Origin: CAYVUV01 sp964455095
GTDB taxonomy: Bacteria > Desulfobacterota > Binatia > HRBIN30 > CADEER01
Direction of reading: 5' to 3'
Assembly (NCBI GenBank): GCA_964455095.1
Contig: CAYVUV010000012.1
Span: 1 to 41,486, forward strand
Length of the DNA: 41,486 nt
Shown: positions 1 through 7,774 of the stretch, one piece after another
How positions within the stretch are numbered: position 1 is the stretch's first letter
Layout: each line of letters opens with the position of its first letter
Notes under the pieces: generated by a model
The model's input: only the letters and a program-made list of their open reading frames with translations
Told to the model about the DNA's origin: nothing
Database searches by the model: none
Position numbers and translations under genes: made by a program

Positions 1-367
1 ACCCGGCCAGGCCGGCGCCGCCGGCGCGCACGCGCTCGACCAGCGTGCCCTGCGGCACCATCTCGAGCTCGATCGCGCCGGCCTTCACCTGCTCGCTGAG
101 CTCGCTCGGCATCGACGGCGAACCGACGTAGCTGCAGATCAGCTTACGGATCTGCCGCTTCTCAGCGAGGATGTTGAGCGACGTCGGTCCGCCCGCCGGC
201 GTGTTGCAGATGACGGTCAGGTCCTTCACGCCGCGATCGGCCAACGCCAACAGGCAGTCGGTCGGCCACGCCTGCGGCGGACCAAAACTATGAACGAGCA
301 GCGAGGCGCCGTCGGGAACGTCGGCGACCGCCTCGCGCGCGGTTGCGCAGATCTGCTTTTTTGCCAT
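1..367 (-). CDS. CoA-transferase subunit A (partial, cut by window edge)
   Basis: The 122 visible residues begin MAKKQICATAREAVADVPDG and continue through LTVICNTPAGG to LVERVRAGGAGLAG, the layout of the alpha subunit of family I 3-oxoacid CoA-transferases (AtoD/ScoA type). Those enzymes move CoA between acyl-CoA and a free acid. The usual glycine-rich GGFGLCGIP segment reads VHSFGPPQAWP here, so the substrate may differ from acetoacetate or succinate. The ATG at 365-367 gives the canonical N-terminus. The gene follows the amidohydrolase/cupin genes on the same strand after a 162-nt gap that holds a palindrome, so it may be the distal part of that operon and activate an acid left after amide hydrolysis (inference). 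The catalytic Glu lies in the beta subunit, outside the window. Confidence 0.8.
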   Translation of the reverse strand, partial: MAKKQICATAREAVADVPDGASLLVHSFGPPQAWPTDCLLALADRGVKDLTVICNTPAGGPTSLNILAEKRQIRKLICSYVGSPSMPSELSEQVKAGAIELEMVPQGTLVERVRAGGAGLAG

Positions 368-433
368 GGGGCGTTCGCATCGCATCTCGCCGCGGCGCCT
401 GCAAGCGCCGACGGATCAGCGGATCAGACATCT

Positions 434-514
434 GGCCGCGAAAAGGCACAAGAGGCGCAAAAGAGAGCCGGGTGGTTCAATCCGCTTTTGCGCATTTTGC
501 GCCTTCTTGCGGCC
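434..514. repeat. Imperfect palindrome between CoA-transferase and cupin genes
   Basis: The left arm (434-464, GGCCGCGAAAAGGCACAAGA onward) pairs with the right arm ending GCCTTCTTGCGGCC at 514. It is a hairpin of the GCGAAGGCGCAAAA type often scattered through such genomes. It could form a stable RNA structure and reduce read-through into the CoA-transferase gene. Confidence 0.6.
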
Positions 515-529
515 GTCGTGTCCGAATCG

Positions 530-931
530 TCAGTCTGCCTCCTCGGCAAATCGAATTTCGCCGGTCCAGATGGCGAGAACGGTGCAGCCCTCCGCGCTTA
601 CGATGTTGTGGCTCAGGCCGGGTGGGAAGATGCTCAGCGTGCCCGCCGTGTAGAGTTGGTCGCCGTCCGATTGCGAGCCCTGCAAGACGAAGATGTGTTC
701 GTAATCGAGGTGCTCGTGCTCGGGAACCGTGGCCCCCGGTTGGTAGCGCAGCAGCGCGGCGCGCGGGCCGTGCGCCGTGGTGCGATACAGCCACGCCACC
801 TCGACGCCGGGGCGCAGCATCTCCCAGTGCAGATCGGGCGTGCCGAACGGCGGCATCGGGTGGATCGAGATCGGCCCCGGCACCAGGGGCGCGAGCGCCC
901 CGCTGCGATCCGCCTGGCGGTCTGCGCTCAC
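530..931 (-). CDS. ChrR-like cupin domain protein
   Basis: This is a 133-residue single-domain cupin. The metal-site motif is EHEHLDYEH (residues 71-79) in the context PGATVPEHEHLDYEHIFVL, followed by a second strand set with PPGLSHNI (about 103-110) and a conserved GCTVLAIW. The pattern matches the ChrR-type cupin found in anti-sigma factors and small metal-binding proteins. The GTG start at 929-931 is chosen because it overlaps the stop of the preceding amidohydrolase as GTGA and yields a complete domain. That overlap suggests translational coupling. The role is unknown; it may be a small metal-dependent enzyme or sensor for the pathway of the operon. Confidence 0.75.
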   Translation of the reverse strand: MSADRQADRSGALAPLVPGPISIHPMPPFGTPDLHWEMLRPGVEVAWLYRTTAHGPRAALLRYQPGATVPEHEHLDYEHIFVLQGSQSDGDQLYTAGTLSIFPPGLSHNIVSAEGCTVLAIWTGEIRFAEEAD

Positions 932-1599
932 GCGACGCTCGCCAGCGCGGCGACGAAATCGTCGGCGGTTGCCGTCCAGCCGACGATGCCGCCCTGGGCG
1001 CGAATCATCTCGAGCGCGGCCTGCTTGAACTGCGGGAAGTAGCTCTCCGTACCGTCTTCGATCAACACGCACTCGTAGCCGCGGTCGTTGGCCTCGCGCA
1101 TGGTCGTCTGCACGCAGACTTCGGTCGTGACGCCCATCAGCGCCAGGTGCGAGATGCCGCGAAAGCGCAGCACCTCGCCCAGCTCGGTGTTGTAGAAGGA
1201 ACCCTTGCCCGGCTTGTCGATCACCACCTCGCCGGCGCGCGGGGCGCACTCGGGGATGATGTCGTGGCCGGCTTCACCGCGAATCAGCACGCGCCCCATC
1301 GGCCCCAGGTCGCCGATGCGCAGCGCGGCGCGGCCGCGGGTGAGCTTGCTGATCGGGCAGTCGCGCAGGTCGGGCGGATGGCCCTCGCGCGTGTGGATGA
1401 CGGCCAACCCGGCCTCGCGACACGCCGCGATGACACGCGCCACCGTCGGCACGATCGCGCGCAAGCGCGAGACGTCGTTGCCGAGCGAGGCGCCGAAGCC
1501 GCCGGGCTCGATGAAGTCGCGCTGCATGTCGATGACGAGCAGCGCCAGCGTGGCGGGGTCGAACGCGTACGCATATGGCTCGGCGCGGACGGCGACCAT
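928..1599 (-). CDS. Isochorismatase-family cysteine amidohydrolase (second BiuH-like paralogue)
   Basis: The 223-residue protein has the isochorismatase-like hydrolase fold. The presumed catalytic triad is Asp24 in LLVIDMQRDF, Lys129 in VIDKPGKGSF and Cys162 in GVTTEVCVQTTMREAND. It resembles the biuret-hydrolase-like protein encoded two genes upstream (HTREGHPPDL, DKPGKGSF, TTMREANDRG shared). Residues that, as I recall them, line the BiuH pocket and gates differ: Phe35 instead of Tyr, Leu39 instead of Met, Ile205 instead of Val. I infer a related C-N hydrolase acting on another substrate or on the product of the first enzyme. It starts 10 nt after the ATPase stop and overlaps the cupin by 4 nt. 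Confidence 0.82.
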   Translation of the reverse strand: MVAVRAEPYAYAFDPATLALLVIDMQRDFIEPGGFGASLGNDVSRLRAIVPTVARVIAACREAGLAVIHTREGHPPDLRDCPISKLTRGRAALRIGDLGPMGRVLIRGEAGHDIIPECAPRAGEVVIDKPGKGSFYNTELGEVLRFRGISHLALMGVTTEVCVQTTMREANDRGYECVLIEDGTESYFPQFKQAALEMIRAQGGIVGWTATADDFVAALASVA

Positions 1600-1609
1600 C
1601 CCGCCGGCC

Positions 1610-3154
1610 TCAGCCCTGCCCGGCCATGTGTTTGCCGATGGTGGTGATGTCGGCCGCGGCCGTCGGGGTCTCGTAGACGATGCGGCCGTCGAACATCACG
1701 CACAGGCGGTCCGACACTTCGAGCAGCTCGTCGAGGTCGGAGCTGACCAGCAACACCGCCGCGCCGGCGTTGCGGCTGTCGATGAGCTTGGCGCGGATGT
1801 CGGCGGTGGCCATGAAGTCGAGGCCGAAGCAGGGGTTGGCGGTGATCAACACGTCGCAAGCATCCGAGAGCTCACGCGCGAGAATCGCGCGCTGCACGTT
1901 GCCGCCCGACAGGGTGCGGATCGGCGACGTCGGCGACGGCGTCTTGACCGCGAACCGCGCGATCAACCGCTCGCCCTTGTCCTTGACCGCGGCGCGCGAG
2001 ACGAACGCGCCGGCGCGGGCGATCGGATGCACGTCGAAGTCCGACATCGCCATGTTGTCGCTCACCGACATGTCGGGCGCACAGGCGTTCTGCAGCGGCA
2101 CCTCGGGGAGAATGCGGATCTTGTTGTCGCGAATCTGCTTGCGGCGCGGCTGGTAGGCGCGGCCCTGGACCTGGATCGACCCGCTCGATATCGGCCGCTG
2201 GCCGGCGAGGCACTCGACCAGCTGCAGCTGTCCGTTGCCCGAGACGCCGGCGATGCCGACGATCTCGCCGCTGTTGACGGTCAAACTGAGTCCCTCGAGC
2301 ATCGCGGCGCCAGTGTCGTCGTTGGCGTGCAGATCCTGAATCACCAGCCGCGGCGCCATCGGCACGCCGGTGTCGCGCGGCGCCGCTTCGGTCAGTTTTT
2401 CCGCCCCGATCATCATTGCCGCCATCTCGTCGGTGGTCAGCTCGCTGACCTTGCCGCAGCCGGCAAAGTGGCCGCGGCGCAGCACGGTGACCGCATCGCA
2501 GTAGCCTGTCACCTCGCGGAACTTGTGCGTGATGATCACCACCGTCAGCTCGCGCCGCCGCGTCTTCTCGTGCAGTAGCCCCAGCACCTCGTCGGCCTCG
2601 CCGGGGGTGAGGACCGACGTCGGCTCGTCGAGGAAGAGGAACTTGCGGTTGAGGTAGAGCTGCTTGAGGATTTCCAGCTTCTGCTTCTGCCCGGCCGACA
2701 GCGCGCGCACCGGCGTCTTCAGCGGCACCTGGAACGGCTGGCCGTCCATGAACTCGCTCAACGCCGCCAGCTCCTTGCGCCAGTTGACCACGCGCGGCAC
2801 CACGTCGCGCACCAGCACCAGGTTCTCCGCCACCGTCATGTTCGGCACCAGCGTGAAGTGCTGGTACACCATGCCGATGCCGACGGCGTGCGCGTCGCGC
2901 GTGCTGGCGAACTCGACCTCGCGGTCGTTGTAGAGGATGGCGCCGGCGGTCGGCCGCTCGTAGCCGATGACGCATTTGACGAACGTGCTCTTGCCGGCGC
3001 CGTTCTCGCCGAGCAGGGCGTGGAACTCGCCGGCGGCGACCTTGAGCTGCGCGTCCTGCAAGGCGGTGAAGCTGCCGAACTGCTTGGTCAGATTGACCAC
3101 CTCGAGGCTCGGCGCTTCTTCCGGCGGCACCGGCGGCTCGACCAGCGTCACCAT
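1610..3154 (-). CDS. BMP-type ABC importer, double ATP-binding protein
   Basis: The 514-residue protein contains two ABC cassettes, as in the NupO/YufO and RbsA-type ATPases that drive nucleoside or sugar-like uptake with BMP-family binding proteins. Cassette one has Walker A GENGAGKST (49-57), signature LSAGQKQKLEI and Walker B LFLDEPTSVLTP. Cassette two has the degenerate Walker A GVSGNGQLQL and signature LSGGNVQRAILARE, but the usual PTRGLD near its Walker B reads PCFGLD. One hydrolytic and one weaker site is typical of the family. The ATG overlaps the upstream amidohydrolase stop as TGATG, so the two are probably translationally coupled. It is cytoplasmic and should dock onto the two permeases encoded upstream. 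Confidence 0.9.
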   Translation of the reverse strand: MVTLVEPPVPPEEAPSLEVVNLTKQFGSFTALQDAQLKVAAGEFHALLGENGAGKSTFVKCVIGYERPTAGAILYNDREVEFASTRDAHAVGIGMVYQHFTLVPNMTVAENLVLVRDVVPRVVNWRKELAALSEFMDGQPFQVPLKTPVRALSAGQKQKLEILKQLYLNRKFLFLDEPTSVLTPGEADEVLGLLHEKTRRRELTVVIITHKFREVTGYCDAVTVLRRGHFAGCGKVSELTTDEMAAMMIGAEKLTEAAPRDTGVPMAPRLVIQDLHANDDTGAAMLEGLSLTVNSGEIVGIAGVSGNGQLQLVECLAGQRPISSGSIQVQGRAYQPRRKQIRDNKIRILPEVPLQNACAPDMSVSDNMAMSDFDVHPIARAGAFVSRAAVKDKGERLIARFAVKTPSPTSPIRTLSGGNVQRAILARELSDACDVLITANPCFGLDFMATADIRAKLIDSRNAGAAVLLVSSDLDELLEVSDRLCVMFDGRIVYETPTAAADITTIGKHMAGQG

Positions 3155-3834
3155 CACAGCACCTCCACCAGCGCGGCGGAGTTCGACACCGCGCCGAACA
3201 CCCCGCCCTGCATCTTGATCATCTTGATCGCCGCCTGGTGGTTGCCGAGATCGGTCGCGGCGCAGCAGTCCTCGAGCAGCAGGCACTCGAAGCCGCGGTC
3301 GTTGGCTTCGCGCATCGTGGTGTGGACACACACGTCGGTGGTGATGCCGGTGAGGACGATGTTGCGCACGCCGCGCTGCAGCAGCAGCATCTCCAGATCG
3401 GTAGCCCAGAACGAGCCCTTGCCGGGCTTGTCGATGATCGGCTCGCCGTCGCGCGGTGCCAGCTCGGGGATGATCTCCCACCCCGGCTCGCCGCGCACCA
3501 ACACCTTGCCGCACGGGCCGGGATCGCCGATGCCGGCGCCGATGCGGCGCGAGCGCCAGCGCTTGTTGGCGGGCAGATCGGAGAGGTCGGGCCGATGCCC
3601 CTCGCGGGTGTGGAAGATGTGGTAGCCCGCGCCGCGCAACGCGCTCAGCACGGTGCGAATCGGCTCGATGCACGCGCGCGCCGGCGCGATGTCATAGCCC
3701 ATCAGCGACACGTAGCCGCCCGGGCCGCAGAAATCGGTCTGCATGTCGATGACGATCAGCGCCGTGTTGTCGGGGCGCAGGTCGCCGTCGAAGGGCCACG
3801 GATATGGATCGGCGGTGGCGATGGTCTTGGCCAT
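3154..3834 (-). CDS. Biuret hydrolase-like (BiuH) cysteine amidohydrolase
   Basis: This is a 226-residue isochorismatase-fold hydrolase. Its triad Asp30, Lys136 and Cys169 sits at a constant offset of six from the Asp36/Lys142/Cys175 triad I recall for Rhizobium leguminosarum BiuH. Further reported BiuH channel residues also fall on the same offset: Phe35, Tyr41, Met45, Gln209 and Val212 correspond to Phe41, Tyr47, Met51, Gln215 and Val218. BiuH deaminates biuret to allophanate in cyanuric acid breakdown. The gene lies inside the transporter operon, 8 nt after a permease and sharing 1 nt with the ATPase start. RutB is a less likely alternative because this protein has DKPGKGSF and TTDVCVHTTMREAND motifs that I do not expect in RutB. 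Confidence 0.8.
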   Translation of the reverse strand: MAKTIATADPYPWPFDGDLRPDNTALIVIDMQTDFCGPGGYVSLMGYDIAPARACIEPIRTVLSALRGAGYHIFHTREGHRPDLSDLPANKRWRSRRIGAGIGDPGPCGKVLVRGEPGWEIIPELAPRDGEPIIDKPGKGSFWATDLEMLLLQRGVRNIVLTGITTDVCVHTTMREANDRGFECLLLEDCCAATDLGNHQAAIKMIKMQGGVFGAVSNSAALVEVL

Positions 3835-3842
3835 GGCGCGGT

Positions 3843-4826
3843 TCAGCTCACGCTCAATTCGGCGGGGGCGCCGGCGAGCGTGCGTTTGGTGGAGCAGGTA
3901 GCGATCATGATGATCAGCGTCAGCGCTGCCGGCACCGCGGCGTAGAGCTGATAGCCGCGACTCAAGCCGGCGTTCTGCAGCGCCGGGCCGAGCGCCTCGG
4001 CGGCGCCGAACATCAGTGAGGCCAACAGACAGGTGAGCGGATTCCAGCGCGCGAAGATCACCAGCGCGACCGCCATCAGGCCCTGGCCGCGCGACAGGCC
4101 CTCGGCCCAGATGCCGGGGTTGTAGAGCGACAGGAACGAACCACCGATGCCGGCCAGAAAGCCGCCGGCGCAAGTCGCCATCAGGCGCACGCCATTGACC
4201 GAGTAGCCGAGCGCACGCGCCGCATCCGAGCTCTCGCCGACCATGCGCAGGATCATGCCCCAGCGCGTGTTGGTCAGCGCCCAGGCCAGCGACGGCGCGA
4301 CGATCAACCCGAGGATGAACAGCCCGTTGATCTTGAAAGCCGAGCGCACTGCCTCGTACTGACTCCAGTTCGCCAGCGGCAGCGCTTGCAGGTGCGGCGC
4401 CTTGGGCTGGATGTACGGCTTGCCGAAGTACATCGCCAACCCGACGCCGAAGATCATCAGCGCGATGCCGACGGCGATGTGGTTGACGCGCTCCTTCGCA
4501 CACAGGGTCGCGTGCAGCCAGCCCATCATGACGCCGACCAGGCCGGCCACCAGCACACCCAGCCAGGGCGCCAACCAGGTCAGCCCCGGTTGCGCGGTCG
4601 CGACCTGGTAGGCGATGGCGTAAGACGACACCGCGCCGAGGATCATCGTGCCCTCGAGCCCGAGGTTGACGCGCCCGCTGCGCTCGGTGATGCACTCGCC
4701 GAGGCTGACGAACAGATACGGCGTGCTGAGCGAGATCGCGCCGCCGATCAGCGCGAAGAGCACCGCTGCCACCGGCGGCAGACCGCTGCCCTGCGCCAGC
4801 GCTGTTGCGACACCGGCCGGATCCAT
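3843..4826 (-). CDS. BMP-type ABC importer permease (second)
   Basis: This 327-residue, very hydrophobic inner-membrane permease belongs to the BPD_transp_2/LIV-like family. It shows the hallmark segment ERSGRVNLGLEGTMILGA near residue 50, then several helices including ATLCAKERVNHIAVGIALMI and ALVIFARWNPLTCLLASLMF. It pairs with the permease encoded just upstream to form the heterodimeric channel of a nucleoside- or ureide-type importer. Its ATG overlaps the upstream permease stop as TGATG. The biuret-hydrolase-like gene follows after 8 nt. Substrate cannot be read from the sequence. Confidence 0.9.
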   Translation of the reverse strand: MDPAGVATALAQGSGLPPVAAVLFALIGGAISLSTPYLFVSLGECITERSGRVNLGLEGTMILGAVSSYAIAYQVATAQPGLTWLAPWLGVLVAGLVGVMMGWLHATLCAKERVNHIAVGIALMIFGVGLAMYFGKPYIQPKAPHLQALPLANWSQYEAVRSAFKINGLFILGLIVAPSLAWALTNTRWGMILRMVGESSDAARALGYSVNGVRLMATCAGGFLAGIGGSFLSLYNPGIWAEGLSRGQGLMAVALVIFARWNPLTCLLASLMFGAAEALGPALQNAGLSRGYQLYAAVPAALTLIIMIATCSTKRTLAGAPAELSVS

Positions 4827-5998
4827 CAGCCGTCGCCCTCCCTGGCTTGCAGCCACTTGATGCGGCCGACGAACATCTCGCTCGCCAACACCAGGATGAA
4901 CAGGATGCCGGTGAAGACGTCGACCGTCGCGTCGGGCAGATCGTGGCGCCGCTGAATGAGCCCGCCGCTGGCGGTGATGCCGCCGAAGAGCACGGCGACC
5001 GGGACGATGGCGAGCGGATTCTGCCGCGCCACGAAGGCGACCAGGATGCCGGCGAAACCGAGGCCGGCGTTGAGCGAGGCATTGGCCTTGCCCTCGGCGA
5101 CGGCCATCTCGATCACACCGGCTGCGCCCGCCGCGGCACCGGCCAGCACGCAGGTGGCAACGACGATCGCTGTGATCGGCAGGCCCTGCAGCCGCGCCGC
5201 TTTGACGTTGCCGCCGACGATGCGCGCGGCGAAGCCGAACGTGCTGTGGTCCATCAGCACATACGTGGCGACGCAGGCCACGACGCCGAGCAGCAGTCCC
5301 CAGTGCGCCTCCGGAAACCAGGCCGGCAAGCCGGGAATCGCGCCGATCATGTTGGCCGCACCGATGGACACCGTCGACGGCTTGTTGAGGCTGGTCGGAT
5401 CGCGCATCAGGTCCTCGGCCCCGAAGCTGAAGAGCGCCAGCGCGATGTAGTACAGCAGCAGCGTGCTGATCGTCTCGTTGACGCCGCGCAGCTGGCGCAG
5501 GCAGCCGGCGATGGCGATCCACATCCCGCCGACGAGGCCGCCGAACAGGAGCATCATCGGAATCGTCAGCCACGGCATGTCGGGACCGAGGATCTGTGCG
5601 ACCACCACGCCGGTCAGGCCGCCGAGCAGCAGCGCCCCTTCGTTGCCGATCACCACCATGCCGAGCCGCGCCGGCAGCGCGGTGCACAGCGCCGTCAGCA
5701 TCAGCGGCGCGGCCTTGGCGAGCGACGCACTCTGCGAAAAGGCGCTGCCGAAGGAGCCGCGCCACATGTCCTGGTACACCGCCAGCGGGTTCTTGCCGGC
5801 AAACACCATCAGAAACACGCCGAAGACGACCATCGAGAGCAGCACCACGCCGCCCTGGATCACCACCGCCTCGGCCACCGGCGCGAGGCGGCCGCGCAGC
5901 GCGTTCAGGCGCGGCTCCTCGCGCCCTGCGCGCCGCGCCGGCAGCAGGCTGTCGGCGCGCGCCGCGGTGTCGAGGCCGTCGGCGATCTGCATCGTCAT
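4826..5998 (-). CDS. BMP-type ABC importer permease (first)
   Basis: This 390-residue permease of the BPD_transp_2 family has an N-terminal cytoplasmic stretch of about 45 residues, then helices beginning VVLLSMVVFGVFLMVFAG, and the family segment ALPARLGMVVIGNEGALLLG. Another conserved block, GLGFAGILVAFVARQNPLAI, lies near residue 310. The ATG at 5996-5998 is preferred. Upstream in-frame codons run into the palindromic repeat at 6016-6128 and would add a non-protein-like leader. The binding-protein gene lies 194 nt upstream on the same strand, separated by that repeat. It works with the other permease and the double ATPase. Confidence 0.88.
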   Translation of the reverse strand: MTMQIADGLDTAARADSLLPARRAGREEPRLNALRGRLAPVAEAVVIQGGVVLLSMVVFGVFLMVFAGKNPLAVYQDMWRGSFGSAFSQSASLAKAAPLMLTALCTALPARLGMVVIGNEGALLLGGLTGVVVAQILGPDMPWLTIPMMLLFGGLVGGMWIAIAGCLRQLRGVNETISTLLLYYIALALFSFGAEDLMRDPTSLNKPSTVSIGAANMIGAIPGLPAWFPEAHWGLLLGVVACVATYVLMDHSTFGFAARIVGGNVKAARLQGLPITAIVVATCVLAGAAAGAAGVIEMAVAEGKANASLNAGLGFAGILVAFVARQNPLAIVPVAVLFGGITASGGLIQRRHDLPDATVDVFTGILFILVLASEMFVGRIKWLQAREGDG

Positions 5999-6015
5999 CT
6001 CACTCGCACGAGAAG

Positions 6016-6128
6016 TTCCTCTCCCCCCGGGAGAGGTAAGGTGAGGGGATGAAACGACGGCCTCGACCACTGCTTCGTTGAAGAGTGTGTTCCATCCCCT
6101 CACCTGGCCTCTCCCGGAGGGAGAGGAA
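6016..6128. repeat. 36-nt REP-like inverted repeat in the transporter operon
   Basis: The arms at 6016-6051 (TTCCTCTCCCCCCGGGAGAG onward) and 6093-6128 (ending GGAGGGAGAGGAA) are nearly perfect reverse complements, separated by 41 nt. Each arm also has an internal CTCTCCC/GGGAGAG hairpin. It lies between the binding-protein gene and the first permease gene, a place where stable mRNA hairpins commonly protect an upstream binding-protein transcript. Related sequences occur at 8867, 35851 and 40318. Confidence 0.85.
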
Positions 6129-6192
6129 CCGGAAGGACCGCACCAGTTGCGGGGCAAAGCCCTCGCCGTGCGAGGTGTTCATGGCGGCTACG

Positions 6193-7299
6193 TCAAAGAC
6201 CCGTGCTGCCGCTGACGCCGGCGACCAGATAGTTCATACTCTCCAGCACCGGGTCGGTCTGGACCTGCGACGTTCCGTCGGGAAGCACGACGTTGCCCTT
6301 GTTGTCCTTCAGCGGTCCTTTGAAGATCACGAACGCGCCGGTCATCATCTCGGCCTTGACCGCCTCGATCTTCGCCTTCGCCGCATCGGAAACGCCGGCG
6401 CCGTAGGGCGACATCCTGACGAAACCGTCCTTCATGCCGCCGCGCACGACGTGGTCCCACTGTTTGCCGGGCGCGATGGTCCCCGCTTCGACCTTCTCGA
6501 TGTAGTCCTTGTAGACCTTGCCCCAGTTCCACTCGGCGCCGAGCAGATAGCCTTTCGGGGCCAGGGCCGATTGGTTGGTGTGGTAGCCGCACACCGAGAT
6601 GCCGCGCTCGGACGCCGTCTGCACCACCACCTTCGGGCTGTCGACATGCGCCGTCAGCACATCGGCCCCGTTGTCGATCAGCTGCTTGGACGCCTCGGCC
6701 TCTTTGACCGGGTCGGCCCAGTCGCCGGTGAAGATCACCGTCGTCGTCACAGCGGGATTCACCGACTGGGCGCCGAGCGTGAAGGCGTTGATGTTGCGCA
6801 GCACCTGCGGGATCGGTTTGGCGGCGACGAAGCCGAGCTTGTTGCTCCTGGTCGCCGCGCCGGCGGCGATGCCGTTCAGGTACTGCCCTTCGTCGATGTA
6901 GCCGAAGTAGCTGCCGACGTTGGCTGGGTGCTTGGCGGCGTCGTACAGGCCGCCGCAGTGCAGGAAGAGGATGTCGGGGTACTTCTTCGCCATGCTCAGA
7001 ATGTGCGGGTCGAAGTACCCGAACGAAGTCGGGAACAGCACCGTGACGCCGTCGAGGTTGATCATGCTCTCCATGGTCTTCTGCACGTCGAGCGTCTCGG
7101 GCACCTTCTCTTCCTCGAGGACCTTGACGCCCGGCATGGCCTTGACCACTTCCGCGCCTTCGTGGTGCGCCTGGTTGTAGCCGTAGTCGTCTTTCGGCCC
7201 GACGTAGATGAAGCCGACGGTCATGTCGGCGGCGGAAACGACTGAGCTGCCGAGCACCGCGACCGCCAACGCCGCCGCAGCCGATACGCATCGCATCAT
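6193..7299 (-). CDS. BMP-family periplasmic substrate-binding protein
   Basis: The 368-residue protein begins with a Sec signal peptide (MMRCVSAAAALAVAVLGSS, cleavage likely at VVSA-ADM) and has no lipobox Cys, so it should be soluble in the periplasm. The mature part matches the basic-membrane-protein/PnrA-like family: FIYVGPKDDYGYNQAHHEGA at the start, LFLHCGGLYD, SYFGYIDEGQYLNGIAAGAA, and GADVLTAHVDSP before the C-terminal lobe. Family members bind purine nucleosides; AtzT of the s-triazine pathway is, as I recall, another relative. It is the first gene of the operon. AGGACGAG lies upstream of the ATG at 7297-7299, and the divergent LysR gene begins 475 nt away. Substrate (biuret, ureide or N-heterocycle) is inferred from the neighbouring hydrolase. 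Confidence 0.9.
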   Translation of the reverse strand: MMRCVSAAAALAVAVLGSSVVSAADMTVGFIYVGPKDDYGYNQAHHEGAEVVKAMPGVKVLEEEKVPETLDVQKTMESMINLDGVTVLFPTSFGYFDPHILSMAKKYPDILFLHCGGLYDAAKHPANVGSYFGYIDEGQYLNGIAAGAATRSNKLGFVAAKPIPQVLRNINAFTLGAQSVNPAVTTTVIFTGDWADPVKEAEASKQLIDNGADVLTAHVDSPKVVVQTASERGISVCGYHTNQSALAPKGYLLGAEWNWGKVYKDYIEKVEAGTIAPGKQWDHVVRGGMKDGFVRMSPYGAGVSDAAKAKIEAVKAEMMTGAFVIFKGPLKDNKGNVVLPDGTSQVQTDPVLESMNYLVAGVSGSTGL

Positions 7300-7353
7300 G
7301 ATGTGATCACTCGTCCTTTCTGATCTTGCTCAGGGCCTTCTCACCTCAGACCG

Positions 7354-7452
7354 GAGAGCCGCACGCGAAGGCGCGAAGACATGAAGAAGAACAACACCCA
7401 CAACACTCAGCTATCCGACCTTCGCGGCTTCGCGCCTTCGCGTGCGGCTCTC
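7354..7452. repeat. Perfect 25-nt inverted repeat
   Basis: The arm GAGAGCCGCACGCGAAGGCG plus five more bases at 7354-7378 is exactly reverse-complemented at 7428-7452, with 49 nt between. It belongs to the CGCGAAGGCGCGAAG class of palindromes and resembles the weaker element at 434-514. It lies about 55 nt upstream of the binding-protein start codon, so it may fall in the operon leader. Confidence 0.85.
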
Positions 7453-7517
7453 TGGTCCACCGGCTTGAACAGGACGTCACTGGCACCCCTTCTGCTTCTG
7501 TTCTGCTTGTGAGTGCC

Positions 7518-7546
7518 ATTCGAAAACTGAATCGCTCTGAATGCGA
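7518..7546. promoter_or_regulatory. Candidate LysR-type operator (two adjacent N7 dyads)
   Basis: ATTC-N7-GAAT (7518-7532) contains TTC-N7-GAA, a perfect T-N11-A LysR box. It is followed immediately by TCGC-N7-GCGA (7532-7546), a second dyad of the same geometry sharing one base. Two such half-sites one turn or so apart, between a lysR gene and its divergent target, fit a recognition/activation site pair. Confidence 0.5.
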
Positions 7547-7774
7547 CGCCGATGGGAGGGGACGAGTGCAAGCGAAAGGCCAATGGGCATGAGAGATTTT
7601 GCTGCCGAACGGCGTAACCGGCGCACGTCGGAGAAGCCGCGCTGCGTTCGCTCGCGCCTGCCCGCCGAATGGGCAGCGATGCAGGAGCGTGCCGTCCGAC
7701 TGGGCAGCGCGACCGGCCGGCGCCCGTAAGCATTTCGCGACGACGGGATCGAATTTCCTTATCGGGGGAGAGAA

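Larger units (their letters stand above)
7300..7774. other. Divergent intergenic region between transporter operon and LysR gene
   Basis: The 475-nt gap holds a perfect 25-nt inverted repeat (7354-7378 with 7428-7452), a candidate LysR binding region (7518-7546) and the ribosome site GGGGGAGAG just before the LysR ATG. I see no convincing coding sequence in it. Confidence 0.7.

Noticed and set aside
7481..7495. TGGCACCCCTTCTGC on the plus strand as a sigma-54 promoter for the LysR gene
   Set aside because: The -12 part is CTGC rather than TTGC, and the site is 280 nt from the start codon. LysR genes rarely need sigma-54, so I consider it chance.
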